Assembly: GCA_002163155.1 (NCBI GenBank)
Contig: MAAO01000006.1
Coordinates: 248,001-312,000, forward strand
DNA from: Halobacteriovorax marinus
GTDB taxonomy: Bacteria; Bdellovibrionota; Bacteriovoracia; Bacteriovoracales; Bacteriovoracaceae
Direction of reading: 5' to 3'
Length of the DNA stretch: 64,000 nt
Below the pieces are notes generated by a model. That model saw nothing but the letters and a program-made list of their open reading frames with translations, searched no databases and was not told the DNA's origin. The translations under genes and the position numbers were made by a program. Of this stretch, positions 8,660-18,210 are shown in pieces. The stretch's first letter is position 1, and the number at the start of each line of letters is the position of its first letter.

Positions 8660-10377
8660 TTAAAAAACTTTGCAAGGGTCTGAGAGTCAAGAGTTACAAT
8701 TGATTTACTCTCTAAAGCTTCTACCACTGATATGTCAGCAAGAATATGAAAAATGGCTTGTTCACTCAAAAAGAAATCTCTTAGAGAGAGTTTTTTTCCA
8801 ATACTTAAAAGAGTGTTTTCAAAATTTTCTTCTGTGACAATACTGTGTTGCATTTCTAAAATAATATCGTTTAAGACTTCTCTAATGTTAAATGTATCAA
8901 AACATTTTGGAATGGTTCTCAGAGCATAGGTTGTTTCGTCTAGAGCATCTATTTCTAAACCTGAATGTCGTAGAAATACAAAATTCTGTTTAGCGATTGT
9001 TTGCAATTCAAAGGGTTCGCTAATCAGCAGGGGAGTGGTATTTTCCTCAATATAGGGAAAGTCAACTTTCCAACTTTTTAACCAGTAAGTTAAAAATAGA
9101 GCAAAAGAATCTAAGAGGAAAACATTATTTCCTTCTAACTCATAAATTAAATATCTTTGATCTATTCTTTGGAGTTTTTGTTTTTGCTCCAAAGTCTCTG
9201 AGATATGTGTAGAGGAAGGTAGATTTACGGGATTTGAAAAACTATTCCTTTCTGGAGTGTATGTTTGAAAAGGGCTATTAGAGAACATTTGAAGATCACT
9301 TCCTCTTCTTTCATCGGAAGAAAAAAGTTGCTCTTGGGGTCCTTTTTTAGGGGTATGTCCTTCTAGAAATTTCTTTATACTTGCGGAAACTACTGAGAAA
9401 ACTATATTTGCTTTAAAGAATTTAACCTGTGTTTTATTTGGATGAACATTAACATCAACTTGTGAAGCAGGGACTGTTAACATAACACAATAATGTCCTG
9501 TTTCTCCAAATGGCCATGCTTTTTCCATATTTCTGATTATTGTCTGGTGAATTTGTCTGTCAGTAAATAAGCGTCCATTAACAAAGAGGAATTGTTGTTT
9601 CCCAGCGTTCCCTCTACTAGTGAGAGATGAAGTATAACCAATCACACTATGACCTTCGTATTCACCTTCAAATTTATAGAACTCTTTATCGGGAGCTTTC
9701 TTTGCGAGAATTGTTTGAGCAATACGCTGACTTAAGTTTTCAGTTTCAACAGGTTTAAAAATAGTTTTTTCTTTATCATCCCATTTTACAGAAAATTGAA
9801 CATGGGGGTTAGTTAAGATAAACGCATTTATAATTCTCTTAAGAGCATTCTTTTCACTCGTCTTAGATTTTATAAACTTAAGTCTAGCAGGAGTATTATA
9901 GAATAGGTCCTTGATAAAGATGGATGTTCCAGGCTTCTTTCCACCCGCAGGGGTATGAGAAATTTCCTGAGCTCCGTGGATAACTATTTTTCCACCAAGT
10001 TCTAGATTGTCCCTAGGTGTTGAAACACAAGTTATTCTAGATATTGAGGCCATAGAGGCAAGTGCTTCTCCTCGAAATCCAAAACTATGTAAGTTATAAA
10101 TATCTTCGAAACGAGATATTTTTGAAGTTGCATGACGACAAAAGGCGTAAGGTAGATCTTCAAAAAGAATTCCGTCACCATTGTCTTCAATAGAGATTAA
10201 ATCTAGTCCATTTTCTATAAGAGTAATTTTTATGTGTGTTGCGCCGGCATCGAGAGAGTTTTCTAGCAACTCTTTAACTAAAGAGGCCGGTCTTTCAATA
10301 ACTTCACCGGCCTTTATTTGGTCAATTAAATGTTCTGGAAGGAGATTAATTCTATGTTGTTCTACATCAGTAATCAT
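8656..10377 (-). CDS. mutL: DNA mismatch repair protein MutL with divergent C-terminal domain
   Basis: 573 residues. The N-terminal GHKL ATPase is intact: KELLEN with Glu36 and Asn40, DNGDGI (65-70), GFRGEAL (100-106), and VNVHPNK further on. The C-terminal dimerisation domain is poorly conserved. Where nicking MutL proteins have DQHA-x2-E, this protein has DSFALFLTYW near residue 420, and the C-terminal CPHGRP motif is not visible. It should therefore bind ATP and couple MutS to downstream steps, but not cut DNA itself. Flanked by the dgcB-like gene (4-base overlap) and miaA (4-base overlap). No MutS or MutH gene is in the window. Confidence 0.93.
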   Translation of the reverse strand: MITDVEQHRINLLPEHLIDQIKAGEVIERPASLVKELLENSLDAGATHIKITLIENGLDLISIEDNGDGILFEDLPYAFCRHATSKISRFEDIYNLHSFGFRGEALASMASISRITCVSTPRDNLELGGKIVIHGAQEISHTPAGGKKPGTSIFIKDLFYNTPARLKFIKSKTSEKNALKRIINAFILTNPHVQFSVKWDDKEKTIFKPVETENLSQRIAQTILAKKAPDKEFYKFEGEYEGHSVIGYTSSLTSRGNAGKQQFLFVNGRLFTDRQIHQTIIRNMEKAWPFGETGHYCVMLTVPASQVDVNVHPNKTQVKFFKANIVFSVVSASIKKFLEGHTPKKGPQEQLFSSDERRGSDLQMFSNSPFQTYTPERNSFSNPVNLPSSTHISETLEQKQKLQRIDQRYLIYELEGNNVFLLDSFALFLTYWLKSWKVDFPYIEENTTPLLISEPFELQTIAKQNFVFLRHSGLEIDALDETTYALRTIPKCFDTFNIREVLNDIILEMQHSIVTEENFENTLLSIGKKLSLRDFFLSEQAIFHILADISVVEALESKSIVTLDSQTLAKFFK

Positions 10378-11285
10378 TGTGCTCTATAAAATTGAACTTG
10401 ATTTCTTCCACATTCCTTTGCTTTGTAAACTGCTTCATCGGATCTCTTAAATAGGTCCGTTCCGTTATTTACACCTTGGCGGTAATCAGCAACGCCAATC
10501 GAGGCGGTAACAGGAAGAATTTTTCCTTCGTAGTTGAAGTCATGTTCTTCAACTAATTTTCTAAGTCTTTCTGCAATCTCAAACGCTTGTTTCAAGTTTG
10601 TTGAAGGTAGTAAGATAACGAACTCTTCTCCACCATATCTAGCGAAGATATCATTGTCTCTAACACCATTATTTCTAATAATATCTGCAAGATCTTTTAA
10701 AACAAAATCCCCTGCATCGTGACCGTAGTTATCATTTAAATTTTTAAAGTGATCTAGATCGAAGAGAATTAGTGAAAGAGGTTGTCCTGTCACTTTTGAT
10801 TTTTTAACTTCTAATTCATTTCTATTATTAAAGTATGTCTTATTAAAACAACGAGTGTGACCATCAGTATTTGCTTCCATATTTAACTTATCGTAAGTCA
10901 GTCTTTCTGGATCCCCCTTAGGGAGATATTTTAGCGCCACACTACCAAGTTTAATCATGTCAGCTTTATTTAATACAACTGAACCCTCAATTTTTTTATT
11001 ATTTAAGAAAGTTCCGTTCTTAGATCCTGTATCTTCTACACTCCAAGTTCCGTTATTATTATCAACTAACTTAAAGTGATGTCTTGAAATACCATTAAAC
11101 TCTAGAGGAATTGTATTATCTGCATTTCTACCACAAGATATTTCTGGTTTATCTAAATCGAAAATAGTTCCGTTTAAATCTCCGCCTACAACGAGTAGGG
11201 CAGCTGGCTTTGACTCAGCTTCTTTTTCTGCAGAGGCTAGGGCCGCTTTAATGTCGGTTAGTACAACTGTGGCATCGTCATTCAT
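10374..11285 (-). CDS. dgcB: FHA-GGDEF diguanylate cyclase, DgcB-like
   Basis: 303 residues. FHA domain about 28-122 with the phosphothreonine-binding residues GR (52-53), SRHH (67-70) and the GSKNGT turn (87-92). The GGDEF domain follows, active site GGEEF at 218-222, with an RxxD inhibitory site five residues before it (Arg209, Asp212), so synthesis of c-di-GMP should be feedback controlled. A short Thr-containing tail (Thr6, Thr10) precedes the FHA domain. This architecture matches Bdellovibrio DgcB, needed for prey invasion, whose FHA domain reads phosphorylation of its own N-terminal tail (family knowledge). Head of the dgcB-mutL-miaA string. Orthology is inferred from architecture. Confidence 0.88.
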   Translation of the reverse strand: MNDDATVVLTDIKAALASAEKEAESKPAALLVVGGDLNGTIFDLDKPEISCGRNADNTIPLEFNGISRHHFKLVDNNNGTWSVEDTGSKNGTFLNNKKIEGSVVLNKADMIKLGSVALKYLPKGDPERLTYDKLNMEANTDGHTRCFNKTYFNNRNELEVKKSKVTGQPLSLILFDLDHFKNLNDNYGHDAGDFVLKDLADIIRNNGVRDNDIFARYGGEEFVILLPSTNLKQAFEIAERLRKLVEEHDFNYEGKILPVTASIGVADYRQGVNNGTDLFKRSDEAVYKAKECGRNQVQFYRAQ

Positions 11286-11326
11286 TTCTTTATACCTTTC
11301 TTATCAAATTCCGAGAAATTCACGGA

Positions 11327-11338
11327 ACAATATATTGT
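11327..11338. promoter_or_regulatory. 12-base palindrome upstream of the dgcB-like gene
   Basis: ACAATATATTGT reads the same on both strands and lies about 42 bases upstream of the cyclase ATG, inside the 232-base gap between it and the acyl-CoA dehydrogenase gene. It could be an operator. AT-rich palindromes of this size also arise by chance, so confidence is low. Confidence 0.3.
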
Positions 11339-11517
11339 AAACTAAGCTCAATTTTAGCCCTAAGAGCTACCAAATACAATAGGTTACATTCGTTCCTTTC
11401 TCCGAGTGTTTGACTCAAATTTAGGCCATCAAGTCATAAGTCCTTATTATCTAGTTACTTGGTATGACCTAATAAAGACTATATATTTTTTAAGTAATAA
11501 CAGTATGTTATATGCTT

Positions 11518-12651
11518 TTATGAGTATTCATTCTTAAGACATCTGCCGATAACTACTTTTTGTATCTGGTTGGTTCCCTCAACAATTTGTAAAACCTTAG
11601 CATCCCTCATAAATCTTTCTGTCGGGTATTCGCTAGTGTAGCCAACCCCTCCAAGTATTTGTACTGCATCAGTTGTGACTTTCATGGCGGTATCAGTTGA
11701 TTTCAATTTTGCCATACAGGCGATCTTTTGATTTTTTCTGCCCTCGTCATAGTTTCTAGCAGCTTCTTCAACTAGTAATCTAGAGCATTCAATATCAGTG
11801 GCCATGTCGGCCATCATAAATTGAAGACCTTGAAATTCAAAAATCGGTTGTTTAAATTGTTTTCTTTCTAGTGAATATTTAACGGCTTCATCAAGAGCAC
11901 GTTGAGCAAGACCAACGGCAATTGAGCCAATAGTGATTCTTCCTTTATCGAGAGCGGAAAGTGCAATTTTAAAACCAAATCCTTCTTCCTTTAATAAGTT
12001 TTCTTCTGGTACAAAACAATTTTCAAAAACAAGTTCTCTGGTTGGGGATACTTTCCAACCCATTTTTGTTTCTTTTTTTCCAAATGAGAAGCCTTCAATT
12101 CCATCACGAACGATAAATGCCGAAATTCCCTTGTGCCCTTCTACTCCTGTTCTTGCCATAACTATATAAGTCTTAGCTATCCCTCCAGAAGTGATCCACA
12201 TCTTTGTTCCATTTAGAAGATATCCACCTTCAACTTTCTTCGCCGTTGTTTTAAGTGCAGCAGCATCTGAACCTGAATGAGATTCAGAAAGAGCAAAGGC
12301 TCCAATTTCTTCACCGCTAGTTAGCGCTGGAAGAAATTTCTTTTTTTGTTCTTCATTTCCAAATTCATTGAGAATTGATTGAGTCATTGTTGAAACTGAA
12401 ACAGTTACAGCATAGGAAACAGAAGATTTTGCAAGCTCTGAAAGGACTATACATAAGTCCTGATAAGAAAGAGCAGCTCCTCCATATTCTTCAGGAAGAG
12501 TCACGCCCGCCAATCCAAGGGCACCAATTTCTTTAAAGAGATCCATACGAAAGTGTTCATTCTTGTCGTCTTCTTCCATAAAAGGTTCGATTTTATCGGC
12601 GCAAAATCTTTGGATTTGGCTGCTTAGTTCAAGTTGTAATTCGCTTAGCAT
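11518..12651 (-). CDS. Acyl-CoA dehydrogenase, short/medium-chain type
   Basis: 377 residues, normal length. Recognisable FAD/acyl-CoA elements: FALSESHSGSDAA, WITSGG, LGGVGYTSEYP, and VEGTNQI near the end, where Glu358 occupies the catalytic base position of short- and medium-chain enzymes. It oxidises an acyl-CoA to the 2-enoyl-CoA and passes electrons to electron-transfer flavoprotein. CAGGAG eight bases before the ATG is a good ribosome site. It appears to be a single-gene unit. Exact chain-length preference cannot be read from the sequence. Confidence 0.93.
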   Translation of the reverse strand: MLSELQLELSSQIQRFCADKIEPFMEEDDKNEHFRMDLFKEIGALGLAGVTLPEEYGGAALSYQDLCIVLSELAKSSVSYAVTVSVSTMTQSILNEFGNEEQKKKFLPALTSGEEIGAFALSESHSGSDAAALKTTAKKVEGGYLLNGTKMWITSGGIAKTYIVMARTGVEGHKGISAFIVRDGIEGFSFGKKETKMGWKVSPTRELVFENCFVPEENLLKEEGFGFKIALSALDKGRITIGSIAVGLAQRALDEAVKYSLERKQFKQPIFEFQGLQFMMADMATDIECSRLLVEEAARNYDEGRKNQKIACMAKLKSTDTAMKVTTDAVQILGGVGYTSEYPTERFMRDAKVLQIVEGTNQIQKVVIGRCLKNEYS

Positions 12652-12752
12652 TTGTTGGACTCCTGAATATTTATTTCAGAAATAACCTATCAAAGAAGTG
12701 AGGGGATTAGCAAAAATAACGCATCGCTAGCTGGGTGAATATGGGCGTTAGT

Positions 12753-13439
12753 TTATTGCAAAAAAGGGTTATTTCTCTTTTCGGCTCCAATCGTCGTTGT
12801 TGGGCCATGACCACAAATAACGATAGTCTCTTCAGGAAGAGAGAGTAGCTCATTTTTAATTGAATCTAGAAGTTGTTGCTGATTTCCACCGGGAAGATCG
12901 GTTCTTCCAACAGATCCTAGAAAGAGTGTATCTCCTGCAATCAGAATGGGAGTAACGCCTAGATCTTCAGTGTAAAAACAAGTCCCTCCTGGAGTGTGTC
13001 CTGGAGTGCAGATGGCCTTAAGGGAAAAGCCCTCAACATTTTTAAAAGATATATTTTCTCCGTGGACAAAGTAGTGATCAACTTTATTTGGAGCAGGTGC
13101 CTGCATGCCAAAGTATAAGGCCTGTTGTGGAAGAATTGAGTAGAGGAAATCCTCTTCCTTATGCATCCAGATATCTGCACCGTACTTATCAGACAGATCT
13201 TTTGTGGCCAGACAATGGTCAAAGTGGGTATGAGTATGAACAATTTTTTCAAGCTTAAGGTTATTGTCTTCAATGATTTGAAAACTTAATTCCTTTTGGT
13301 GTCCACCGTCAAAGATAATCAAATCTTTAGTTTCCGTATTAAAGAGAAAAGTAGAATTAGTCCCGAGTTGACCTGTAGGGTAGGTGTGCATTTCGAAGCT
13401 ATTAAAGGATTTTGAAAAGTAAGTTTGTTGTATTGCCAT
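12753..13439 (-). CDS. Glyoxalase II-like metallo-beta-lactamase-fold hydrolase
   Basis: 228 residues. Metal-binding motif HTHFDH at 70-75, then PGHTPGG, the bridging Asp in IAGDTLF, and CGHGPTTTIG near the end: the full ligand set of the hydroxyacylglutathione hydrolase branch. Probably hydrolyses a thioester such as S-lactoylglutathione or a related cytoplasmic metabolite. Persulfide dioxygenase is less likely because GDTLF..GRTDLPGG fits the hydrolase subgroup. No Shine-Dalgarno sequence precedes the ATG; a -10-like TACATT ends six bases upstream, so the mRNA may be leaderless. Confidence 0.88.
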   Translation of the reverse strand: MAIQQTYFSKSFNSFEMHTYPTGQLGTNSTFLFNTETKDLIIFDGGHQKELSFQIIEDNNLKLEKIVHTHTHFDHCLATKDLSDKYGADIWMHKEEDFLYSILPQQALYFGMQAPAPNKVDHYFVHGENISFKNVEGFSLKAICTPGHTPGGTCFYTEDLGVTPILIAGDTLFLGSVGRTDLPGGNQQQLLDSIKNELLSLPEETIVICGHGPTTTIGAEKRNNPFLQ

Positions 13440-13496
13440 AGGAAAAATGTAGTCTATAAAATGAGAAAATACAAAGCCTCACGTAACTTTTTCAAG

Positions 13497-14438
13497 TTAT
13501 TTTATAAACATTCCATTTAATACGGCTAAAATTTTGGTATCGAATTTCCCGGTTTCTTCCGCCATGATTGATAAGGCTTTTTCACAGGAGAATGAGTCTC
13601 TAAAACTTCTTTTTACAATAAGTGAAGAGAAGGTATCTGCAACGGCTACAATTCGCGCAGGTAAGAAGATATTTAGACCTAACAGTCCATTGGGATAACC
13701 TCTTCCATTTGGTTGTTCATGATGTTGTGTCACAATTTGCAAGACTTCAGTCCTTATTCCTTTGATTTGATCAAGTTGTTGACGTCCTAGTTCTGGATGT
13801 CTCCAAACTTCTTTTCTTTGTTCTGGTGTTAGAGTTTCAACATCTTCAGGATCAAAAGTAAGTTGTCCTACTCCTACGTCATGTAGAAAACCTCCAAGAC
13901 CTATGTGAGAGATAGTACTTTCACTTTCAATTCCATATTTCTTAGCAAGCATGACAGAAAATAGGCTCACAGCTATAGAGTGTTTAACAATATATGGTTG
14001 ATTGGACATGAGAGATAATATTTTTACAAATCCCTTGGGATTAGTATTAAGAGTATCAATACAAGAGGAAACAACATTTCCAGCACTCTTGATAGTTCTC
14101 TCATCAATATTATTTTTAAGAATCATTTCGTGCATTGTGAAATTAACAAGTTCTTTAATAAAAGCTGAAGATTCTTCAGGAGTAAACTTTCCAATACTAC
14201 CAGCTAAAACATCACCTATCTTTTCGACATAGAGACAGTAAATAGAGTAATCATTTTCTTCAACATAGAATGAGTTGACACCTTTTTTTCGATATTGAGC
14301 GACTCTCTCTCTATCAATGACATCATCACTTTTAAATATTTTTGTGTAAGAAGTCTCTGTTCGTTTGATATAGACATCAAACTTCAAAGGTCTCTTGAAT
14401 TTTTCTAGTATTTCTAAACTAATCTCTAAATATTCCAT
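13497..14438 (-). CDS. HD-GYP domain cyclic-di-GMP phosphodiesterase
   Basis: 313 residues. The N-terminal 130 residues are an uncharacterised regulatory region. The HD-GYP domain holds KHSIAV (first His), FLHDVG (HD pair), RHPELG, QHHEQPNGRGYPNG (HH and GYP) and a VADTFSS metal-site Asp. All catalytic residues are present, so hydrolysis of c-di-GMP to GMP/pGpG is likely. No membrane segment. It counterbalances the DgcB-like cyclase and may set ligand levels for the PilZ protein at the left edge (inference). It stands between two unrelated genes with short gaps. Confidence 0.92.
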   Translation of the reverse strand: MEYLEISLEILEKFKRPLKFDVYIKRTETSYTKIFKSDDVIDRERVAQYRKKGVNSFYVEENDYSIYCLYVEKIGDVLAGSIGKFTPEESSAFIKELVNFTMHEMILKNNIDERTIKSAGNVVSSCIDTLNTNPKGFVKILSLMSNQPYIVKHSIAVSLFSVMLAKKYGIESESTISHIGLGGFLHDVGVGQLTFDPEDVETLTPEQRKEVWRHPELGRQQLDQIKGIRTEVLQIVTQHHEQPNGRGYPNGLLGLNIFLPARIVAVADTFSSLIVKRSFRDSFSCEKALSIMAEETGKFDTKILAVLNGMFIK

Positions 14439-14509
14439 ATACCTAATATTTAAGCAAAATATTCATTTTTATTCAAGGGAGTACCAAATGGTACGGCATA
14501 CCTTTTTAC

Positions 14510-15808
14510 TTATGAGAGAAAAATTGAAACTAGGCAAAGAGCATCAATTATATATAGGCCCACGTGAATTTCTTTTGCTTTTCCAGTGATAATTTTCAAT
14601 ATGGTATAGCTTAGAAAACCCCAGATAATTCCTTGGTTAATTGAATAACTAAGAGGAATGAGAACGATACTTAAAAAGGCTGGAACACCTTCAGAGATAT
14701 CATCAAAGTCTATCTTGGTAACTGACCTCATCATTAAAAAACCAACGAGAACCAGAGTAGGAGCTGTTGCTAGAGGAGTCAGAAGAGATAGAAGCGGGGA
14801 GAGAAAGAGAAAAGGGAGAAAGAGAAAAGAGCAGACAACCGCTACGAGTCCAGTTCTTCCTCCTTGTTCAATACCTGCTGCTGATTCTATATAACTAGTG
14901 GCCGAACTTGTTCCAAAAATTCCCGATATTAAAGTTGCAAATGAATCTACGAGAAGAGATTTTCTTAAATTTTTAGGATCACCAAATTCGTCTTTTAAAT
15001 TACCTGCCTCACTAACGGCTACAAAAGTAGAGAGACTATCAAAGAGGTCAGTGAAAACTAAACTAAACACTACGTGCAACATACCAAGACCAATTGAATT
15101 TTTGATATCTAAGGCACCTATTAAAGAAAAATCTGGCATGGCAAAGAAGTGACTCAAGTTAGTCGCTTGCGAAAATTGGGGGGGCATACTAATAGTAAAT
15201 GACATTAGAGCGGTGGAAATAATTCCTAGTAGTAGTGCACCATTTACTTTTTTATAAAATAGAAAAGCTGTAAAAAGAAGTCCAAGAAAAAAGACCCACA
15301 CACTAGGAGTAAATCCTGCACTAGTGATTAAGGTTGCCTGATGTTTAATAATAACACCTGCATTAACAAGACCTATGAGTGTAATAAAGAGTCCAATACC
15401 ACATGAAATTGAAATTCTTAAGTTCTTAGGAATCGCTTTAGTTAGTAACTCTCGAATATTAAAAATACTCATGATAAAGAAAACTACTCCCGACCAAAAT
15501 ATGGCCCCGAGAGCTATCTCTGGTGAGACATTCATGCCTTTTACAACACTGAAAGTGAAGAATGCATTTATTCCCATTCCGGGAGCGAGAACAATAGGAT
15601 TCTTTGCGTAAAGACCCATAGCTAAAGTAGAAAAGAAACTCACAAGGATAGTTGCCGTGAGAACTCCGTTGTAGGAGAGTCCGGCTATGGAGAGTATGGA
15701 AGGATTGACAACGATGATGTAAGCGGTGGCTAGAAAAGTTGTGACTCCTGCTAAGAGTTCAGTTTTTACTGTTGTACCATTCGCTTTTAAGTCAAAGAAC
15801 TTTTCCAT
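14510..15808 (-). CDS. NCS2-family purine permease (AzgA-like)
   Basis: 432 residues from the ATG at 15808, preferred over an ATG 21 bases upstream because GGAG sits six bases before it. Opening features are KTELLAGVTTFLATAYII and NPIVLAPGMGINAFF, characteristic of the hypoxanthine/guanine/adenine proton symporters of the AzgA group. About 12 to 14 hydrophobic segments follow, with TSYIESAAGIEQGGRTG near the middle, a conserved signature. Likely imports purine bases across the inner membrane, consistent with a nucleoside-salvage set elsewhere in the window. Which purine is carried is not determined. Confidence 0.9.
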   Translation of the reverse strand: MEKFFDLKANGTTVKTELLAGVTTFLATAYIIVVNPSILSIAGLSYNGVLTATILVSFFSTLAMGLYAKNPIVLAPGMGINAFFTFSVVKGMNVSPEIALGAIFWSGVVFFIMSIFNIRELLTKAIPKNLRISISCGIGLFITLIGLVNAGVIIKHQATLITSAGFTPSVWVFFLGLLFTAFLFYKKVNGALLLGIISTALMSFTISMPPQFSQATNLSHFFAMPDFSLIGALDIKNSIGLGMLHVVFSLVFTDLFDSLSTFVAVSEAGNLKDEFGDPKNLRKSLLVDSFATLISGIFGTSSATSYIESAAGIEQGGRTGLVAVVCSFLFLPFLFLSPLLSLLTPLATAPTLVLVGFLMMRSVTKIDFDDISEGVPAFLSIVLIPLSYSINQGIIWGFLSYTILKIITGKAKEIHVGLYIIDALCLVSIFLS

Positions 15809-15894
15809 TACTTTCTCCAGAGAATTCATTTAATTAATTCTCTTAGGAAAATGGCAGAAAGTAAATTAAATTGAAGAAGGAAAGTTGCTAAAAA

Positions 15895-16362
15895 CTAGTC
15901 CCTTACATCGAGAATTTCTAACTTATCACCTCTCTGATCAAAGAAGAATATGGCTGTTCTCTTTCTTTCTCTCTTTCCCTTTAAATAATCAGAGCAGAGA
16001 ACGAAGTCATTCTCATGATCAACGACACTTGGATGATCTTCAAGAACTTCATAATCACACTTAGAAAGGGAAGAGAACTTTGAACCATGTAGTATGAAAA
16101 TGACTAAATCGACTTTCATCGCTTGTGACATATCCGCTTGAAAGTATTTAGACATACAGTCTGTAACTTTTGAAAAGTATTCTTTATTCTTTTCTACGTT
16201 TTTACATTTCATAAGTTTTGAAAAAACTTTATTTCCACGCCTCGATTGAAACACTGAAGCGACTTTTCTTGAAACTTTCTTTTTATACGAAACTTTGTCA
16301 GCGAATGTATATTCAGCGCTTAAAAGAAAGAAACTACTTATTAAAAAGACTATTACTTTCAT
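15895..16362 (-). CDS. Small secreted protein of unknown function
   Basis: 155 residues from the ATG at 16362, chosen because GGAGGAAG lies immediately upstream and a signal peptide (about 1-20, hydrophobic, ending SAEYTFA) follows directly. The mature part is basic with four Cys residues that could form disulfides in the periplasm. No family recognised. The start lies inside the 3' end of the next upstream gene (29-base overlap), so the pair is coupled. Both lack recognisable catalytic motifs. Confidence 0.7.
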   Translation of the reverse strand: MKVIVFLISSFFLLSAEYTFADKVSYKKKVSRKVASVFQSRRGNKVFSKLMKCKNVEKNKEYFSKVTDCMSKYFQADMSQAMKVDLVIFILHGSKFSSLSKCDYEVLEDHPSVVDHENDFVLCSDYLKGKRERKRTAIFFFDQRGDKLEILDVRD

Positions 16363-17419
16363 GACTTCCTCCATTGCTTTGATCTCTATTATATTTATAA
16401 GGTGAATTGGTATTACGTGTGACCTTAAGTACACTTGTAAGGCTATTAACTCTACACTTATTATAGGTAACTACTTTTCTAAGACACTGAGGTGAAGTAA
16501 AGTAGTTTGCACAATTTCTCTTTGATACAGTTTTACATTTATTCAGCTCTGATGGACATGCCATTGGAGGTCTCAAACCTTGTAAATACTTCTGCAAGTG
16601 ATCCCCTTCATCAGTTTTTTTGATATTAAATCTACTTGTTCTTCCTGTGAATGGGTTGTCCACTTTATAAAAGAAAGAACAGTTGACTCCTTCATCCCAG
16701 CTATCATCAACATAGTCTGACCAGTCAAAATCATAATCCATTGTATATTTCTTAGTTCTTGAATCACACTTTAATTGAGGATTAGCTCCAAAAAGGAGGT
16801 TATAGTAAAAACTTAATCCTGAGAAATTTGCTGCCATATCGCCATAAGACTTAACTCCAGAGGAAGAAATTCCGTAAAAACCATTTTCCAAGTCATTACT
16901 CTCTTCCATACTGGCAAAAAATCCTTCTTTATTTATTCCTTTTTCAATCATCACTTCCATGAGGTCAAAACCTTGATCCACAAAGTGACCAAGTTTATCT
17001 GGACCAATTACATGACCATTTAAATTGAAAGATCCTTGTAGCCCATAGTTCTTACTGTAGATATTTTCTTTCGCTAGCCACGCTCGACTATGGTCGTAGA
17101 GCTTAGCTCCTCCCTCTTCAGCAAATTCTTCTATTGCTGCGTGAGTGCCTCCGAGTACATCATCTATATGTGAGTAGATTCTAGGAACTTTACCTTTTTT
17201 TATTCTTGCCATATCTTCCTGGCAGTCATAATCATCATTGACTCCCTCTATAACTTGTAACATTTTCTTATTCATTTCATCATTGAGATTAAATAAATTA
17301 GAATTCTTCTCTTCCTCAGAAGCCTTGAGGATCTTACGACGACTTGTAAAGTTGTCTGTTTCCCAGGCAATACTTGATGCCGTCACTAGGGTAAGTAGTA
17401 GTAATAGTAATTTTCTCAA
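16334..17419 (-). CDS. Secreted Cys-rich protein of unknown function
   Basis: 361 residues with a signal peptide (about 1-18, ending ASSIA). The middle contains GPDKLGHFVDQGFD, a DKxGHF pattern also seen in some uncharacterised envelope proteins, and the C-terminal 120 residues hold about nine Cys, suggesting a disulfide-rich exported protein. A Ser/Asn-rich tail closes it. I cannot assign a function. First gene of a two-gene unit with the small secreted protein that follows. Confidence 0.7.
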   Translation of the reverse strand: MRKLLLLLLTLVTASSIAWETDNFTSRRKILKASEEEKNSNLFNLNDEMNKKMLQVIEGVNDDYDCQEDMARIKKGKVPRIYSHIDDVLGGTHAAIEEFAEEGGAKLYDHSRAWLAKENIYSKNYGLQGSFNLNGHVIGPDKLGHFVDQGFDLMEVMIEKGINKEGFFASMEESNDLENGFYGISSSGVKSYGDMAANFSGLSFYYNLLFGANPQLKCDSRTKKYTMDYDFDWSDYVDDSWDEGVNCSFFYKVDNPFTGRTSRFNIKKTDEGDHLQKYLQGLRPPMACPSELNKCKTVSKRNCANYFTSPQCLRKVVTYNKCRVNSLTSVLKVTRNTNSPYKYNRDQSNGGSHESNSLFNK

Positions 17420-17504
17420 TTCTAACTCCTTAGATAATATATCGGAGTAGAAAAGTAGGAGCTTGAATAAAATTGAGGTAATTTAACTGCTATGTAGAAA
17501 GTTC

Positions 17505-18128
17505 CTACCAAATATCAATATCTCTATAACAAGACTCAATATTCTTCTTCACTCCATGCGGTCCAATATGGAGATCTTTACTAGTGTAGCCAATTGTTAT
17601 GTGAGGATAGTAGTCTGTTGCTGAGAACTGCTGTGGATTACCACCGCGAGAAATGTAGAGGTCTCTAATCTCTTCTCTTAATTTATTAAGAGCATTAGAT
17701 TGAATAACTAGATAGTAGGTTTCTTCTAGTTCTCCTGAAATTTTTGCTTCACCTTTTCCAATGCAGACAATATCAAAGGTAGAATGTTGAATTCCTTTAG
17801 CTAGTGCCAATTGATGAATTTCTTCAATGGATATGAACTCTGCTAATTTACTATCGAATTCAGGAGGAGTGATGACCGTTATATGTGCTTCTATTCTCGC
17901 ATTTCTCTTCGTGAGTTTTCCTTTAAGTTCCTTATCAAGAGTTTTAAAAATATCTTGAACTGCTGGAAAATTAACATTCATTTGTAAGCTTCTTTGAAAG
18001 GCGCCACTTCCCATATGGTATTTAAAAGGAGCGACATCAAAAATAGAGGAGTCTACAGTATATCGTCTTTGAGCAAAAGAGAGAGTATTTAGGGAGAATA
18101 TTATTAGAATTAAAAGTACCTTTTTCAT
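17505..18128 (-). CDS. Secreted 2H-phosphoesterase-like protein
   Basis: 207 residues with a signal peptide (about 1-19, ending LSFA). Two HIT motifs, EAHITVI near 102 and YPHITIG near 176, match the paired H-x-T/S catalytic motifs of the 2H phosphoesterase superfamily, which acts on cyclic phosphates of RNA and nucleotides. The spacing of about 75 residues is right for that fold. Export is unusual for this family, so the substrate may be extracellular or prey RNA fragments (inference). It is divergent from the adjacent LysR regulator, which may control it. Confidence 0.75.
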   Translation of the reverse strand: MKKVLLILIIFSLNTLSFAQRRYTVDSSIFDVAPFKYHMGSGAFQRSLQMNVNFPAVQDIFKTLDKELKGKLTKRNARIEAHITVITPPEFDSKLAEFISIEEIHQLALAKGIQHSTFDIVCIGKGEAKISGELEETYYLVIQSNALNKLREEIRDLYISRGGNPQQFSATDYYPHITIGYTSKDLHIGPHGVKKNIESCYRDIDIW

Positions 18129-18210
18129 AAGACTTCCTTAGCTGTTTAAAGTGTTAAAGAAATATAATTGAGAAACTTCTATATAGAAAATACATAATGT
18201 CGATACTGCT

